The translations under genes and the position numbers were made by a program. The notes beneath the pieces are model-generated. The model was not told where the DNA came from. It worked only from the letters and a program-made list of their open reading frames with translations, and did not search any database. Below are positions 19,908 through 29,770 of a stretch of 54,608 bases of DNA, one piece after another. Origin of the DNA: Ascoidea tarda (nom. inval.) (taxonomy: Eukaryota; Ascomycota; Saccharomycetes; Ascoideales; Ascoideaceae); contig JAKTTS010000041.1 of the NCBI GenBank assembly GCA_030560485.1, positions 1 through 54,608 on the forward strand, given 5' to 3'. Position 1 is the stretch's first letter. The number at the start of each line of letters is the position of its first letter.

Positions 19908-20744
19908 ATGACAAAACAACAGTTCATCCAAGTAAGAGAAGAAATTCAAGAAATTCAAGAAATTCAAGAACTTGAAAACAAATTTTTGAAATCCCAGCAA
20001 CACCCAGCTCCAACACTGCAATGTACATTTTCCATCCATAGTCTAAAAGATGTTTCTAATAATGCGAGCCAAAAAGTGTTTTTTTTTGATATTGATAATT
20101 GCTTATATTCATCAAAATTACAAATTCATCAAATGATGCAGAGAGCCATTCAAAACTATATTTCTCAAGAATTAAATTTATCTTCAGACGATGCTATAGG
20201 ACTAAACCTGAAATACTATCAGGAATATGGGCTAGCTATACAAGGATTAAAAACACTACATTCCATAGATGCTTTGGAATATAATCGAAAAGTGGATGAT
20301 GCACTTCCTTTACATGAAATTATTAAAAAGGATTTAGTTTTACGAAACATTTTGATCAAGCTAAAAAATAAAAATGTCAAACTTTGGTTGTTTACAAATG
20401 CTTATAAAAACCACGCACTCAAAGTCATTTCTTTACTAGGAATTGCTGATTTATTTGACGGATTGACTTACTGTGATTATTCTCAAGAAAACTTTCTTTG
20501 TAAACCATATGAATCGATGTTTTTAAAGGCAATTAATGATTCTGGTGTGGCCAATTCTCAGCAAAACGCTTACTTTATTGATGATTCACGTTTGAATTGC
20601 TTAAAGGCAAAAGAATACAATTTTTTTAAAAAAGTTTTTCACCTAATTGAAGATGAAAACGAATACAATAATTGTGCAGATAATTGTATATTAATTAAAG
20701 ATATCCACGATTTAACTACAGTTGTTCCTGAACTATTCGAATAA
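19908..20744 (+). CDS. SDT1: HAD-family nucleotide 5'-monophosphatase (Sdt1/Phm8)
   Basis: A 278-residue HAD hydrolase. Motif I is FFFDIDNCLYSS (about 58-69; nucleophile D61, general acid D63). Next come YYQEYGLAIQGL and DDALPLHEIIKKD, both typical of Sdt1/Phm8. Motif II is LWLFTNAYKNHA, motif III CKPY and motif IV FIDDSRLN. These enzymes dephosphorylate pyrimidine nucleotides (Sdt1) or nucleoside monophosphates and lysophosphatidate (Phm8) in the cytosol. The two paralogues cannot be separated from sequence alone; its length fits Sdt1 (280) better than Phm8 (321). The N-terminus has a nine-base tandem repeat giving EIQEIQEIQ. Its CTG codon falls at a polar position in LNxKYYQEYG. Confidence 0.88.
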   Translation: MTKQQFIQVREEIQEIQEIQELENKFLKSQQHPAPTLQCTFSIHSLKDVSNNASQKVFFFDIDNCLYSSKLQIHQMMQRAIQNYISQELNLSSDDAIGLNLKYYQEYGLAIQGLKTLHSIDALEYNRKVDDALPLHEIIKKDLVLRNILIKLKNKNVKLWLFTNAYKNHALKVISLLGIADLFDGLTYCDYSQENFLCKPYESMFLKAINDSGVANSQQNAYFIDDSRLNCLKAKEYNFFKKVFHLIEDENEYNNCADNCILIKDIHDLTTVVPELFE

Positions 20745-22548
20745 AAGCATCATACAGAAGAGATGAATTGAATTTTTTTCATCAACCTGTGTTTAACTTA
20801 GTCTGTGAAAATTATCAAAACAATTTTTCATTGGATATTATCAAAATTCTAAATACAATAATTATTATTCATTCTGTCTTAAAAAAATCATAGTAAACAA
20901 TATTTATGACAATTTTTGTTGTCGAGAATAGAGTATATCAAAAAAATGTTTATTATAATTTAAATTAAACTTTAATTTCTTATTATTAAAGCCTTTAGCA
21001 AATTTATTACTTTTCACTTAAAAACCTTATCATCAATCATAAAAATCATACAAGAGAATTTCATATCATCTGAAGATCAATTATTTTTAAACAATACATA
21101 TTTTTAATGATTTATTTTTATTAACAAATTTACAACTTCACTGATATCTACTAATAACGATTTTTTTTCGATGTCTTTTATGTTTTGTATGTTTAATCAA
21201 TTTCAAAAACTAGAATTAAAAAGTAGTTAATCTACCAGTTTTTTGATACTATGAAACAAACAATATTTAGATTTATTTTCAAATGCAAATTATTTTGAGA
21301 ATTACAAAAAGTTATTTGATTTGTCTTTTTTTATATTTTCTTTTTAATAGTTACCTTTAATTCTCTTTTGCTGAAAAAATGGTTTTCTTTTAAGGTTTTC
21401 ATGCAAATTCTATTTTCTGAAATTTTTTCAACCACTTTACACTATTTTATATAAAAAAGTCAAAGCTTTCATTTTTTTTATAACTTGACTTGAAGCATTT
21501 TAAAAGGTTTTTAATTTGTTTAATAAATGGTTTATTGTTCGTTCTCTTTTAACAAAAGTAGTCTTTATTGTACCACCACTACTAATAAAGGCGATCCATT
21601 TTTTTTGCTGAACTGATTTATAGATTTTAATCTGCACAATATTTTAAAATCATCATCATGGTATTTTATGCACAACTATATGTAAGATGTAGCTATATGT
21701 ACGCCGGGCAACCCTGCTACACCTGTCAAAATCACGATGTGGCTAATATATTTCTTTAAAATACTTTTCTAGAGAATAGAAATAACAAAAACCTGATTTT
21801 AATAAGTGTGTTATTCATAATACTTACTCAATATTAATCAGTTATCAAAAATATCTTTTTTATCTTATTTTGCAAAAATTCTGACAGCTAGAAAAGGTTT
21901 TTTTAGAATAATCTCATTCTCTATTGATAAAACATCAACGTTTACTATTTGTAATTGCTTTGATTTCCTATGTTAAAATATGATAAATTTTAACTTGCTC
22001 AAGCCATATTTTAACACTATTATTATAGTCATTAATAAAACGAAAGCTATTGCCAATCATCATTATAAACTATTAGTAGTTTACCAGATACTATGTTTTC
22101 AGCTTAATTTTCTGCAAAAGTTATAGAATTATAGATTTATTCTAACGTCTTATAAAAATAAAAAAGATATCTAAGAGAAAAAAGTTGATCGCTACAGCTT
22201 TAGTATTAACTACTGACAGCCGGATATAATAAGGTTTCACCTCAGTTATGCACGCAATATGCAAATTAAAACCTGAAGATTGATTGAAAAATTACAACTA
22301 AATTGTTGTTGAACTTACCCTGATAGCCTGTTCTGAAATATATTTAGATCGGCGTATTCTGATACCAGCCGATAGGTGTTTTTTTTGCTTTACACAATTT
22401 ATTAGTCCCAAATTAGTTTTTGTCCAAGCTAATTGAGAGAAACAGTTGCTGTATTTAATCTTTCAATTTCAGCACTCAATGGATTTTTTTAATTTTTTTA
22501 ATTTTGAAAATATAATCATTTTTTTGCTTATTTTTTAAATTAGTAAAA
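20745..22548. other. 1.8-kb AT-rich gene-free stretch upstream of OXP1
   Basis: No ORF of note on either strand. The bulk is very AT-rich with T and A tracts. Small G+C-richer islands occur near 21690-21740 (ACGCCGGGCAACCC), 22200-22260 and 22345-22380. I recognise no tRNA, snRNA or snoRNA. The part next to OXP1 must hold its promoter; the rest is unexplained. Confidence 0.55.
22348..22373. promoter_or_regulatory. Interrupted CGG/CCG dyad upstream of OXP1
   Basis: ATCGGC, 14 bases, GCCGAT, with GTAT/ATAC pairing inside. It lies about 175 bases upstream of the OXP1 ATG. Inverted CGG...CCG triplets are typical of Zn2Cys6 activators, though the 16-base spacing between triplets is unusually long. 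Confidence 0.45.
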
Positions 22549-25500
22549 ATGGGAATTCGAATCGCTATTGACAGAGGTGGAACTTTCACCGATTGTGTTG
22601 GAAATCCAGGAACTGGTGAAATAAAAGATGATATAATTATCAAGCTATTATCTGTTGATCCTTCAAACTATCCAGATGCTCCCCTTGAAGGAATTCGACG
22701 TCTTTTGGAGATATTTTTGAAAAAGAAAATCCCAAGAGGCCAACAATTAGACACATCAAAAATTGAATACATAAGGATGGGCACAACAGTAGCAACAAAT
22801 GCTTTACTCGAACGTAGGGGCTCTGAAGGAGAGAGATTAAGATGTGCTTTGGTAACAACTAAAGGATTCAAAGACTGTTTAATCATTGGCAATCAAACAA
22901 GACCCGATATTTTTGATTTAAGTGCAAAAAGGCCTGATGTACTTTATGAGTCTGTGGTTGAAATTGACGAAAGAGTAACTTTGGAGGACTATTCAGAAGA
23001 TTCTTTGGGTTTTAGAACAAACATAAACTCACTTGATTCAAATGATTCCGAAAATCTCGTTCAGGGCATCAGTGGAGAGGTTGTTAGAATTCTCAAAAAG
23101 CCTGTTGAGCTGGAAGTGAGAAGCACTTTAAAATTATTGTATTCCACTGGAATAAAATCGATTGCAATATGTCTTTTGCATTCTTTTACCTTTCCGGATC
23201 ATGAGAAGCTTGTGGCAAAAATTGCCAAAGAAATTGGATTTTCTCATATTTCTACCTCTTCAGAGTTATCGCCAATGATAAAATTTGTTCCAAGAGCCAA
23301 TTCTTCAGTTGCTGATGCTTATTTAACTCCTGAAATTCAAAAATATCTTACTGGTTTTGAATCGGGTTTATCCAATGGAATAAAATCCTTATCCAGTGGT
23401 TTAAATAATTCTAATTTAAAAGGCGTTTCTTGTGAATTTATGCAATCTGATGGTGGTTTAGCTGATGCAAAACATTTTTCTGGCCTAAGGGCAATTTTAT
23501 CTGGTCCAGCAGGAGGAGTTGTTGGTTATTCCCAAACATGTTATGATTCAAAGAATAATATCCCTTTGATTGGCTTTGATATGGGCGGTACAAGCACTGA
23601 TGTAAGTAGATACGGCGATGGAAAATTCGATCATGTTTTTGAAACCGTTACTGCTGGTGTAACTATTCAATCTCCCCAATTAGATATTAATACAGTGGCT
23701 GCTGGTGGTGGCTCAAGATTATTCTACAAAAATGGATTATTTGTTGTAGGTCCTGAATCGGCTGGTTCACATCCTGGTCCAACTTCATATCGGAAGGGTG
23801 GTCCTTTAACGATAACTGATGCCAATTTGTTCTTGGGTAGATTGTTGCCGGAATATTTTCCTAGTATATTTGGACCCAATGAAAATCAATCTTTAGACGA
23901 AGAATCTGTTAGAAAAAATTTCTTCTTATTAACTAAGGAAATAAATAAAGATAATCCCCAAAAACAAATGACTCCTGAGCAGGTTGCTTTTGGTTTTATA
24001 ACTGTTGCAAATGAAACAATGTCAAGACCAATTCGAGCTCTAACAGAAGCAAAAGGACATATAGTACAAAATCACCGACTCGTTAGTTTTGGTGGTGCTG
24101 GTGGGCAACATGCAGTCGCTATAGCAAAGTCCCTAGGTATCACAGTGGTTCTAGTCCATCGTTACTCCTCAGTTCTATCTGCGTACGGTATGGCATTAGC
24201 TGATGTTGTTGAGGAAATTCAAGCTCCTTCTTCTATTGTTTTTAGTGATGATTCAAGAGCTATTATCGAAGAGAAATTCAATGAGCTAAAAACTAAATCA
24301 AAAACAAAATTATTAAATCATGGCTTTGCCGACTCAAACATTCGATTTGAGAAGTATCTCAATATAAGGTATAGTGGGACTGATACGGCAATTATGGTAC
24401 CAAGGGGCTTCAAAGGAGGCGACTGGGACTTTTTAGAATCTTTTAATGAGCTACATAAAAGAGAATTTGGTTTTATATTTGAGCATAAAGACATTATTGT
24501 TGATGATATTCGAGTTAGAGGAATTGGAAGTAATTCTACTGTAAGCGACTCCTCAGTTAACGATCAACTTGATCAGTTAAAGAAAAATGATTTGATTAAA
24601 GTTGTTTCAAAACACCATATAAAATTTTTGAAGGAAGTTTTCTTTGCAGAAGGAAAAATAATGACACCAATTTATAGACTTGAAGAATTAGAAGTTGGAA
24701 CAAAATTAGTGGGTCCTTGTATTTTAGCTGATGGTACGCAAACCAATGTCATTGAACCCGGATGTGAAGCTATACTTTTAAAGGCTCATATTTTCATAAA
24801 AGTTGAAAACAAATCTAAAAATGAAATCAATAATATTTATGCAATTGATGAGGAAGTAAAAATAGATCCTATTTTGCTTTCAATATTCGGCCATAGATTT
24901 ATGGATATTGCTGAGCAGATGGGAACGTCTTTACAAAAAACCTCTGTTTCGACAAACGTGAAGGAAAGATTGGATTTTTCTTGTGCATTATTTGATTCAA
25001 ATGGAAATTTAGTTGCTAATGCACCTCATTTACCTGTTCATTTAGGTTCGATGTCGAAGTGTGTTTCATCACAAGCCAAGTTGTGGAAGGATAAATTAAG
25101 TGAGGGAGATGTTATCGTCTCGAATCATCCTGCAGTTGGTGGTACTCATCTACCTGATATTACTGTTATTACACCAAAGTTTCACAATGGAAAAATCATT
25201 TTTTATGTGGCTTCTCGAGCACATCATGCTGATATTGGTGGAATTTTGCCAGGTTCCATGCCACCGAATTCCAAACAACTATACGAAGAAGGTGCAGCAA
25301 TTTATTCTGAATTACTAGTTACAAAAGGAAATTTTGAGGAAGAGAAAATGATTGATCTACTTTTAAAAAAACCTTCTGAATTTCCTGGTTGTTCTGGTAC
25401 AAGGTGTATCAATGATAATTTATCAGATTTGCGGGCGCAAATTGCAGCTAATCAAAAGGGCATTGAACTAATCCAATTATTGATTTCTGAATTTGGTTTG

Positions 25501-26577
25501 AAAATAATTATGTCTTATATGGTTGCAATTCAAGAAAATTCCGCTAAAGCAGTTTCAAATATGCTCAGAATAATTTCAAAAAAGTTTCTAGGACATGAAA
25601 TTTCTGCTGAAGAGTACATGGATGACGGCTCGAGAATTTCTCTAAAAGTTGATATTAACTCAAATAAAACTATCTTTGACTTTTCTGGAACCTCTCAACA
25701 AGTATATAATAACATTAATGCTCCAGAAGCTATTACCTATTCTGCAATAATTTATTGTCTTCGTTGTCTTGTGGCTGAGAATATACCCCTAAATCAGGGC
25801 TGTTTAAAACCAATTGAAATTATTATTCCTAAGGACTCATTATTATCTCCATCCGTAGATGCTGCAGTGGTTGGTGGTAATGTTATGACTAGTCAGAGAG
25901 TGACAGACGTCGTTTTAAAAGCATTTAATATTATGTCTGGTTCCCAGGGTGACTGCAATAATTTAACTTTTGGCACAGGTGGTAATGATCCAAAAACAGG
26001 AATCTATAGTCCAGGCTTTGGTTATTATGAAACAATCGCTGGTGGTCATGGGGCAGCATCTTCTTGGGATGGTGTAGATGGTGTACATACTAATATGACA
26101 AACACAAGAATTACTGATGCTGAAATTTTTGAACGAAGATACCCAATCATACTCCGGGAATTTTCTTTGAGAAAAGGCTCAGGTGGTCAAGGGAGACGTA
26201 AAGGAGGTGATGGTGTAATAAGAGATATTGAATTTAGAATTCCTGTTACTTGTTCTATCTTATCAGAACGAAGAGTTATGGCTCCCTATGCATTAGAGGG
26301 AGGTGAACCAGGTGCAAGAGGAATTAACTTGTGGATCAAAACCATCAAAGACAAAGCGGGAAAAACCATTTCAAAGAAGGAAATCAACATTGGGGGGAAA
26401 AACACTATAAATGCAGATGTTGGTGATCATATTATAATTTTAACTCCCGGTGGAGGTGGATTTGGCAAAAAGGATGATAGTTTTTCTCAAAATTTTAATA
26501 AAAGTAAGAGTCTGAAACTAAAGCGCTTTGGAAATGGATCAATGGGTAATCGTTTGCGTATTCAAGAAACAAATTAA
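22549..26577 (+). CDS. OXP1: 5-oxoprolinase (ATP-hydrolysing)
   Basis: A 1342-residue protein (1286 in S. cerevisiae Oxp1). The N-terminal hydantoinase A-like half starts IRIAIDRGGTFTDCVG and includes MGTTVATNALLER, GFDMGGTSTDVSRYGDG and SFGGAGGQHAVA. The C-terminal hydantoinase B-like half (about 770-1320) includes KERLDFSCALFD, VGGTHLPDITVITP, SRAHHADIGGILPGSMPPNS and GPGGGGFG-like TPGGGGFG. The enzyme opens 5-oxo-L-proline to L-glutamate with ATP, the last step of the gamma-glutamyl part of glutathione turnover, as a cytosolic dimer. All core blocks look intact. Only two in-frame CTG codons were found (23110-23112 and 26512-26514), neither at a conserved leucine. Confidence 0.97.
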   Translation: MGIRIAIDRGGTFTDCVGNPGTGEIKDDIIIKLLSVDPSNYPDAPLEGIRRLLEIFLKKKIPRGQQLDTSKIEYIRMGTTVATNALLERRGSEGERLRCALVTTKGFKDCLIIGNQTRPDIFDLSAKRPDVLYESVVEIDERVTLEDYSEDSLGFRTNINSLDSNDSENLVQGISGEVVRILKKPVELEVRSTLKLLYSTGIKSIAICLLHSFTFPDHEKLVAKIAKEIGFSHISTSSELSPMIKFVPRANSSVADAYLTPEIQKYLTGFESGLSNGIKSLSSGLNNSNLKGVSCEFMQSDGGLADAKHFSGLRAILSGPAGGVVGYSQTCYDSKNNIPLIGFDMGGTSTDVSRYGDGKFDHVFETVTAGVTIQSPQLDINTVAAGGGSRLFYKNGLFVVGPESAGSHPGPTSYRKGGPLTITDANLFLGRLLPEYFPSIFGPNENQSLDEESVRKNFFLLTKEINKDNPQKQMTPEQVAFGFITVANETMSRPIRALTEAKGHIVQNHRLVSFGGAGGQHAVAIAKSLGITVVLVHRYSSVLSAYGMALADVVEEIQAPSSIVFSDDSRAIIEEKFNELKTKSKTKLLNHGFADSNIRFEKYLNIRYSGTDTAIMVPRGFKGGDWDFLESFNELHKREFGFIFEHKDIIVDDIRVRGIGSNSTVSDSSVNDQLDQLKKNDLIKVVSKHHIKFLKEVFFAEGKIMTPIYRLEELEVGTKLVGPCILADGTQTNVIEPGCEAILLKAHIFIKVENKSKNEINNIYAIDEEVKIDPILLSIFGHRFMDIAEQMGTSLQKTSVSTNVKERLDFSCALFDSNGNLVANAPHLPVHLGSMSKCVSSQAKLWKDKLSEGDVIVSNHPAVGGTHLPDITVITPKFHNGKIIFYVASRAHHADIGGILPGSMPPNSKQLYEEGAAIYSELLVTKGNFEEEKMIDLLLKKPSEFPGCSGTRCINDNLSDLRAQIAANQKGIELIQLLISEFGLKIIMSYMVAIQENSAKAVSNMLRIISKKFLGHEISAEEYMDDGSRISLKVDINSNKTIFDFSGTSQQVYNNINAPEAITYSAIIYCLRCLVAENIPLNQGCLKPIEIIIPKDSLLSPSVDAAVVGGNVMTSQRVTDVVLKAFNIMSGSQGDCNNLTFGTGGNDPKTGIYSPGFGYYETIAGGHGAASSWDGVDGVHTNMTNTRITDAEIFERRYPIILREFSLRKGSGGQGRRKGGDGVIRDIEFRIPVTCSILSERRVMAPYALEGGEPGARGINLWIKTIKDKAGKTISKKEINIGGKNTINADVGDHIIILTPGGGGFGKKDDSFSQNFNKSKSLKLKRFGNGSMGNRLRIQETN

Positions 26578-26756
26578 CAGGTTCGATGATACAACCTTAT
26601 ACTTTCGAAAAAAAAATTGATTTTTGCTGGATGATAGAAGAAATTTCTTTTATTTTTTCATACGTTCTTATTTTCAAGTACAGACATCAGTCATTTGATG
26701 ATTTGAATAGAAAAATGAAATTACAAAAAAATAATTTCCTAAAAAATTTATGAAAC

Positions 26757-27659
26757 TTATACTCTTCTTCCAGCGACTTTTCGAGCTCCATATGCAACTT
26801 TTTTATTCATATTATTTTTTTTCTCAATGTTTTTATCAGCTGTTTTTATTTTATTCTGTTTTTTTGTGTTTTTTGGTTGATCTTGCTTGGTAGTATTGTT
26901 AATAGAAGATAATTTTTCAGAACTATAAGATGGAAAAAATTTGCCGAAAGTATAATTGTAGAAAAAAATTGGTAGTTTTAGAAGGTAAGTGTCAAAAATC
27001 GATGGTTTTCTCAAATCAGTAGCTTGAAGTGGATATAGTAAATCAGCGTTTTCTTTATCAATCAACCAAACGGTTCCATCGATTTTGACCAAAAAATAAC
27101 TGTTGTTTCTTTGACAAAACACTTTTTTCTCCAAACCATCAGTTGGTGGAATTCCAGTAGGCCATGCCTGTGATTTGATTTCGGATTGTAAATTTAAGAT
27201 TCTTTGATAATCACCGTTATATTGAATTTTCAACACAAAATATTGAAAAACGGAAATCAAAACGAATAAGCCAATAATTACAACTAAAAAGCCGGGTTTG
27301 AATTTTTCATATAGCCAATTACCATTCCTATAGACAGGAAAACCATTCTTATAAAAAAAATCGTATCTATCTTTGTTTTGTGATCTCAAAATTTGACCTA
27401 TGGCTGACAATCTCTGGTATCTTTGAGTTGCTAGTTTTTTTGCATTTTTAAATTGCTTAGCAGATTGGAAATTTTTCTTAATAATTTTGTCAGGATGAAT
27501 TTTTCTAGAAAGAGCTCTGTAAGCCTTGTTTATTTCGTTGAATGTGGAAGATGCCCCTCTAGACAAATTTAACCACGAGTAAAAATCTACGTCCTGTCCA
27601 AGATCTTTCTTAAGTTCTTGATTTAGGCGAAAAATTTCTTGATCAACTTGGCTTCTCAT
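26757..27659 (-). CDS. ERJ5: ER-membrane J-protein Erj5
   Basis: A 300-residue protein (295 in S. cerevisiae). A J-domain spans about residues 20-100 (DFYSWLNLSRGASSTFNEINKAYRALSRKIHPDK); the HPD tripeptide that activates Hsp70 is intact. One membrane segment follows (about 120-140, FLVVIIGLFVLISVFQYFVL), then a region containing WPTGIPPTDGLEKKVF, and a basic C-terminal tail. Erj5 works with Kar2 in ER folding. The order J-domain, membrane segment, C-terminal domain fits Erj5. It converges on OXP1. I see no perfect unfolded-protein-response element upstream. Confidence 0.9.
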   Translation of the reverse strand: MRSQVDQEIFRLNQELKKDLGQDVDFYSWLNLSRGASSTFNEINKAYRALSRKIHPDKIIKKNFQSAKQFKNAKKLATQRYQRLSAIGQILRSQNKDRYDFFYKNGFPVYRNGNWLYEKFKPGFLVVIIGLFVLISVFQYFVLKIQYNGDYQRILNLQSEIKSQAWPTGIPPTDGLEKKVFCQRNNSYFLVKIDGTVWLIDKENADLLYPLQATDLRKPSIFDTYLLKLPIFFYNYTFGKFFPSYSSEKLSSINNTTKQDQPKNTKKQNKIKTADKNIEKKNNMNKKVAYGARKVAGRRV

Positions 27660-27904
27660 TGTTAATTGGAAGAGCAGAATTTAGATTGACAGACACCACA
27701 CAGTGAAGAGACAAGTTCAGAGAAAATGTATCACTAACGCTGGAGCTCTGGAAGAAATTACCTGGAATGAAAACTCAAATGTGGGATGAGAAAAGATCAT
27801 TTCGTAACATGTGCACGTGCCGTTTGCACATGTGTAGCTTTTTGCTTTTGCTGCATTTCTGATAAAGAACATTAAGAGATGAGTTACCATTGATTATTGT
27901 CAAA

Positions 27905-27972
27905 GGTGTTATCAATGGTATTATCAATGGTATTATCAATGGTATTATCAATGGTATTATCAATGGTATTAT
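27905..27972. repeat. 12-bp tandem repeat (GGTATTATCAAT)
   Basis: Five copies (the first with one change) plus a partial sixth, 245-315 bases upstream of the ERJ5 ATG. The minus strand reads ATTGATAATACC, so each copy has a GATAA core. Confidence 0.92.
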
Positions 27973-28312
27973 TTACTTTGTCATTTCTGCTTTTTACAAA
28001 TTGAATGCTCATAGGCAAAATTTCCATTTTGAGATTATTTTCAAATTGTTCTATTTCATTGGAGCATGCTTAAGAAAGACATTTAGTCTATTGGACTACG
28101 ATAGTTTCTTAATTAGTCATAAAGTTGAATATTTATTATAACTTCTTTATCGTCAGGCTCCTCCTTCACTTATTTGTAGTTAAAATTTAATTAATCAGAT
28201 TTATTCAAAAGCAACCCAATTAGAGCCCTGATTAAAGTGAGGAAAAACAGCACAAGATGAAGAACAAAAAAATCGTCACAAAAACATAAAAGAAAGAAGT
28301 AAAAAGAAATAA

Positions 28313-28365
28313 AAGAGATAAAAGAGATAAAAGAGATAAAAGAGATAAAAGAAATAAAAGAAATA
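28313..28365. repeat. 10-bp tandem repeat (AGAGATAAAA)
   Basis: About five to six copies, later ones reading AGAAATAAAA. GATAA repeats on the plus strand at 10-base spacing, about one helical turn. Confidence 0.88.
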
Positions 28366-28456
28366 AAAATAAGTGAATTGAATAAACCAAAAATATTAGT
28401 GAAAAGTATTCAAAACCAAAAAAAAACCCAAAAATGTCAATTAAAAAAAAGTTTTA

Positions 28457-29770
28457 TTATTTTCCAATAGCAGCTTTGAACAAAAAGTGTTTCATCTTTT
28501 TTTCTTGTTCTTCAAGTCTCTTTGACAAGTTATTGTTTTCTTCAAGGGATTTCTGGAGCAATCTTTTATTATTGATTTCGTTTGCCTGTAATTCAGAAAC
28601 TTGTCTTTGGAGCATACAAATTAGTTTATCTCTATCACAAGCAGGAAAGAGACCATAGTTTTGATATATTGGTGTAAATTCTGAATCGGGACCAATTTCA
28701 GATTCGGAGTCCAAGAATAATTCAGATAAATTATTGTTCGTTTTGGGGAGAAAATCAACATTATTGTTATTGAGAGAAGGTTCATTAAAACAGGTTCCAG
28801 TGGTTGAAAATTCTGATTTAGTTTTCAAACATTTTTGTCTCTGGATTAATAATTCCTTCAATACAAGTGATTTTTCATCTAGTAGTCGATCATCATCAGA
28901 AGTTAATTGGAGATAATTTGTATTGACTTCTCTATTAAATTTTTTTTTGATTGTATTAATGCAAGGAGACCTGCCATATGTTGCAATAAAAGCAGCTCTT
29001 ACGGAGGACCAGCTTTCTCCTTTTTTACTATATGGAGAAGTGAAAATTTTATATTTGAGCATTGCTTGAAAGAGAAAGAGGGTTTTTTCATAATCATCTT
29101 CAGTCCAACTCCATTTAGTATCAGTGTCACGGAAATTTTTGGAAGAATTTGTCTTTTCTGAGTCTATCTTTGATTTAAAAGAAGAGATTTTTGTAATTCG
29201 ATTTCGACTAACGTTGATTGTAGTTTTATTGAGATTCTTTTTTAGAGTTGTAGAATCGGTAGAAGGTATTTTAATTTGATTTTTGGCAAGGGGGATGATA
29301 GTGGTGGGCAGGGCAGGTGCTACAGATTGTGGAGATTGTAAAGCGGAATTTGAGGATAAAGGTAGAAGATGAGAATTGGGATTGAAAGAAAGATTATTGT
29401 GTATAATTTGTATATGTGAATTGGGGTTTAAAATGCTGTTGGAGTCATAAGACAGATTTGGAGAAGATTTATTATAAGAATTGTTGATATCATGATTAGT
29501 TATGTTAGGAATGGAAGACAGCAAAGAACCGTTGGTATTACTGTTTTGTGGATTCTGAAAAGGGCAATTTGCAGATTTCAAAACCGAGTTGTTAGGGTGA
29601 TATAACGAGTAATAAGGGTTTCCAGGAATATTTAAAGAGGAAATTGAAGGAAGATGCAATGCTGGAGGCCTGGAAACAGCATTGTTAGCAGTGACGACAT
29701 CCTTGATGTTGGTAGCAAGCTTGCTGCTACAGTTGGAAGAGACATTATAAATATTGTTATTAAAAGTCAT
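28457..29770 (-). CDS. Unrecognised protein with a SANT/trihelix-like block and C-terminal coiled coil
   Basis: A 437-residue protein I cannot name. The first 190 residues are low-complexity, rich in Ser, Asn and Pro. A compact basic block near residues 212-285 starts DTKWSWTEDDYEKTLFLFQ and includes GESWSSVRAAFIATYGRSPC and TIKKKFNREVN. Its spacing of tryptophans and charged helices recalls SANT, MADF or trihelix DNA-binding folds. The C-terminus (about 385-437) is a charged heptad-like helix (LQRQVSELQANEINNKRLLQ), suggesting dimerisation. A nuclear DNA-binding role is inference only. The ATG at 29770 is well placed. Confidence 0.7.
   Translation of the reverse strand: MTFNNNIYNVSSNCSSKLATNIKDVVTANNAVSRPPALHLPSISSLNIPGNPYYSLYHPNNSVLKSANCPFQNPQNSNTNGSLLSSIPNITNHDINNSYNKSSPNLSYDSNSILNPNSHIQIIHNNLSFNPNSHLLPLSSNSALQSPQSVAPALPTTIIPLAKNQIKIPSTDSTTLKKNLNKTTINVSRNRITKISSFKSKIDSEKTNSSKNFRDTDTKWSWTEDDYEKTLFLFQAMLKYKIFTSPYSKKGESWSSVRAAFIATYGRSPCINTIKKKFNREVNTNYLQLTSDDDRLLDEKSLVLKELLIQRQKCLKTKSEFSTTGTCFNEPSLNNNNVDFLPKTNNNLSELFLDSESEIGPDSEFTPIYQNYGLFPACDRDKLICMLQRQVSELQANEINNKRLLQKSLEENNNLSKRLEEQEKKMKHFLFKAAIGK

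Larger units (their letters stand above)
27660..28456. promoter_or_regulatory. ERJ5 upstream region with two GATAA-bearing repeat arrays
   Basis: About 800 bases between the ERJ5 start and the 3' end of the next gene. It has CACGTG at 27814-27819, a 12-base tandem repeat at 27905-27972 and a 10-base tandem repeat near 28313-28365. Both repeats carry the GATAA word, on opposite strands. Confidence 0.55.

Noticed and set aside
26579-26595. GGTTCGATGAT resembling a tRNA B-box
   Set aside because: Directly follows the OXP1 stop codon; there is no A-box, acceptor stem or pairing arms at the right distance.
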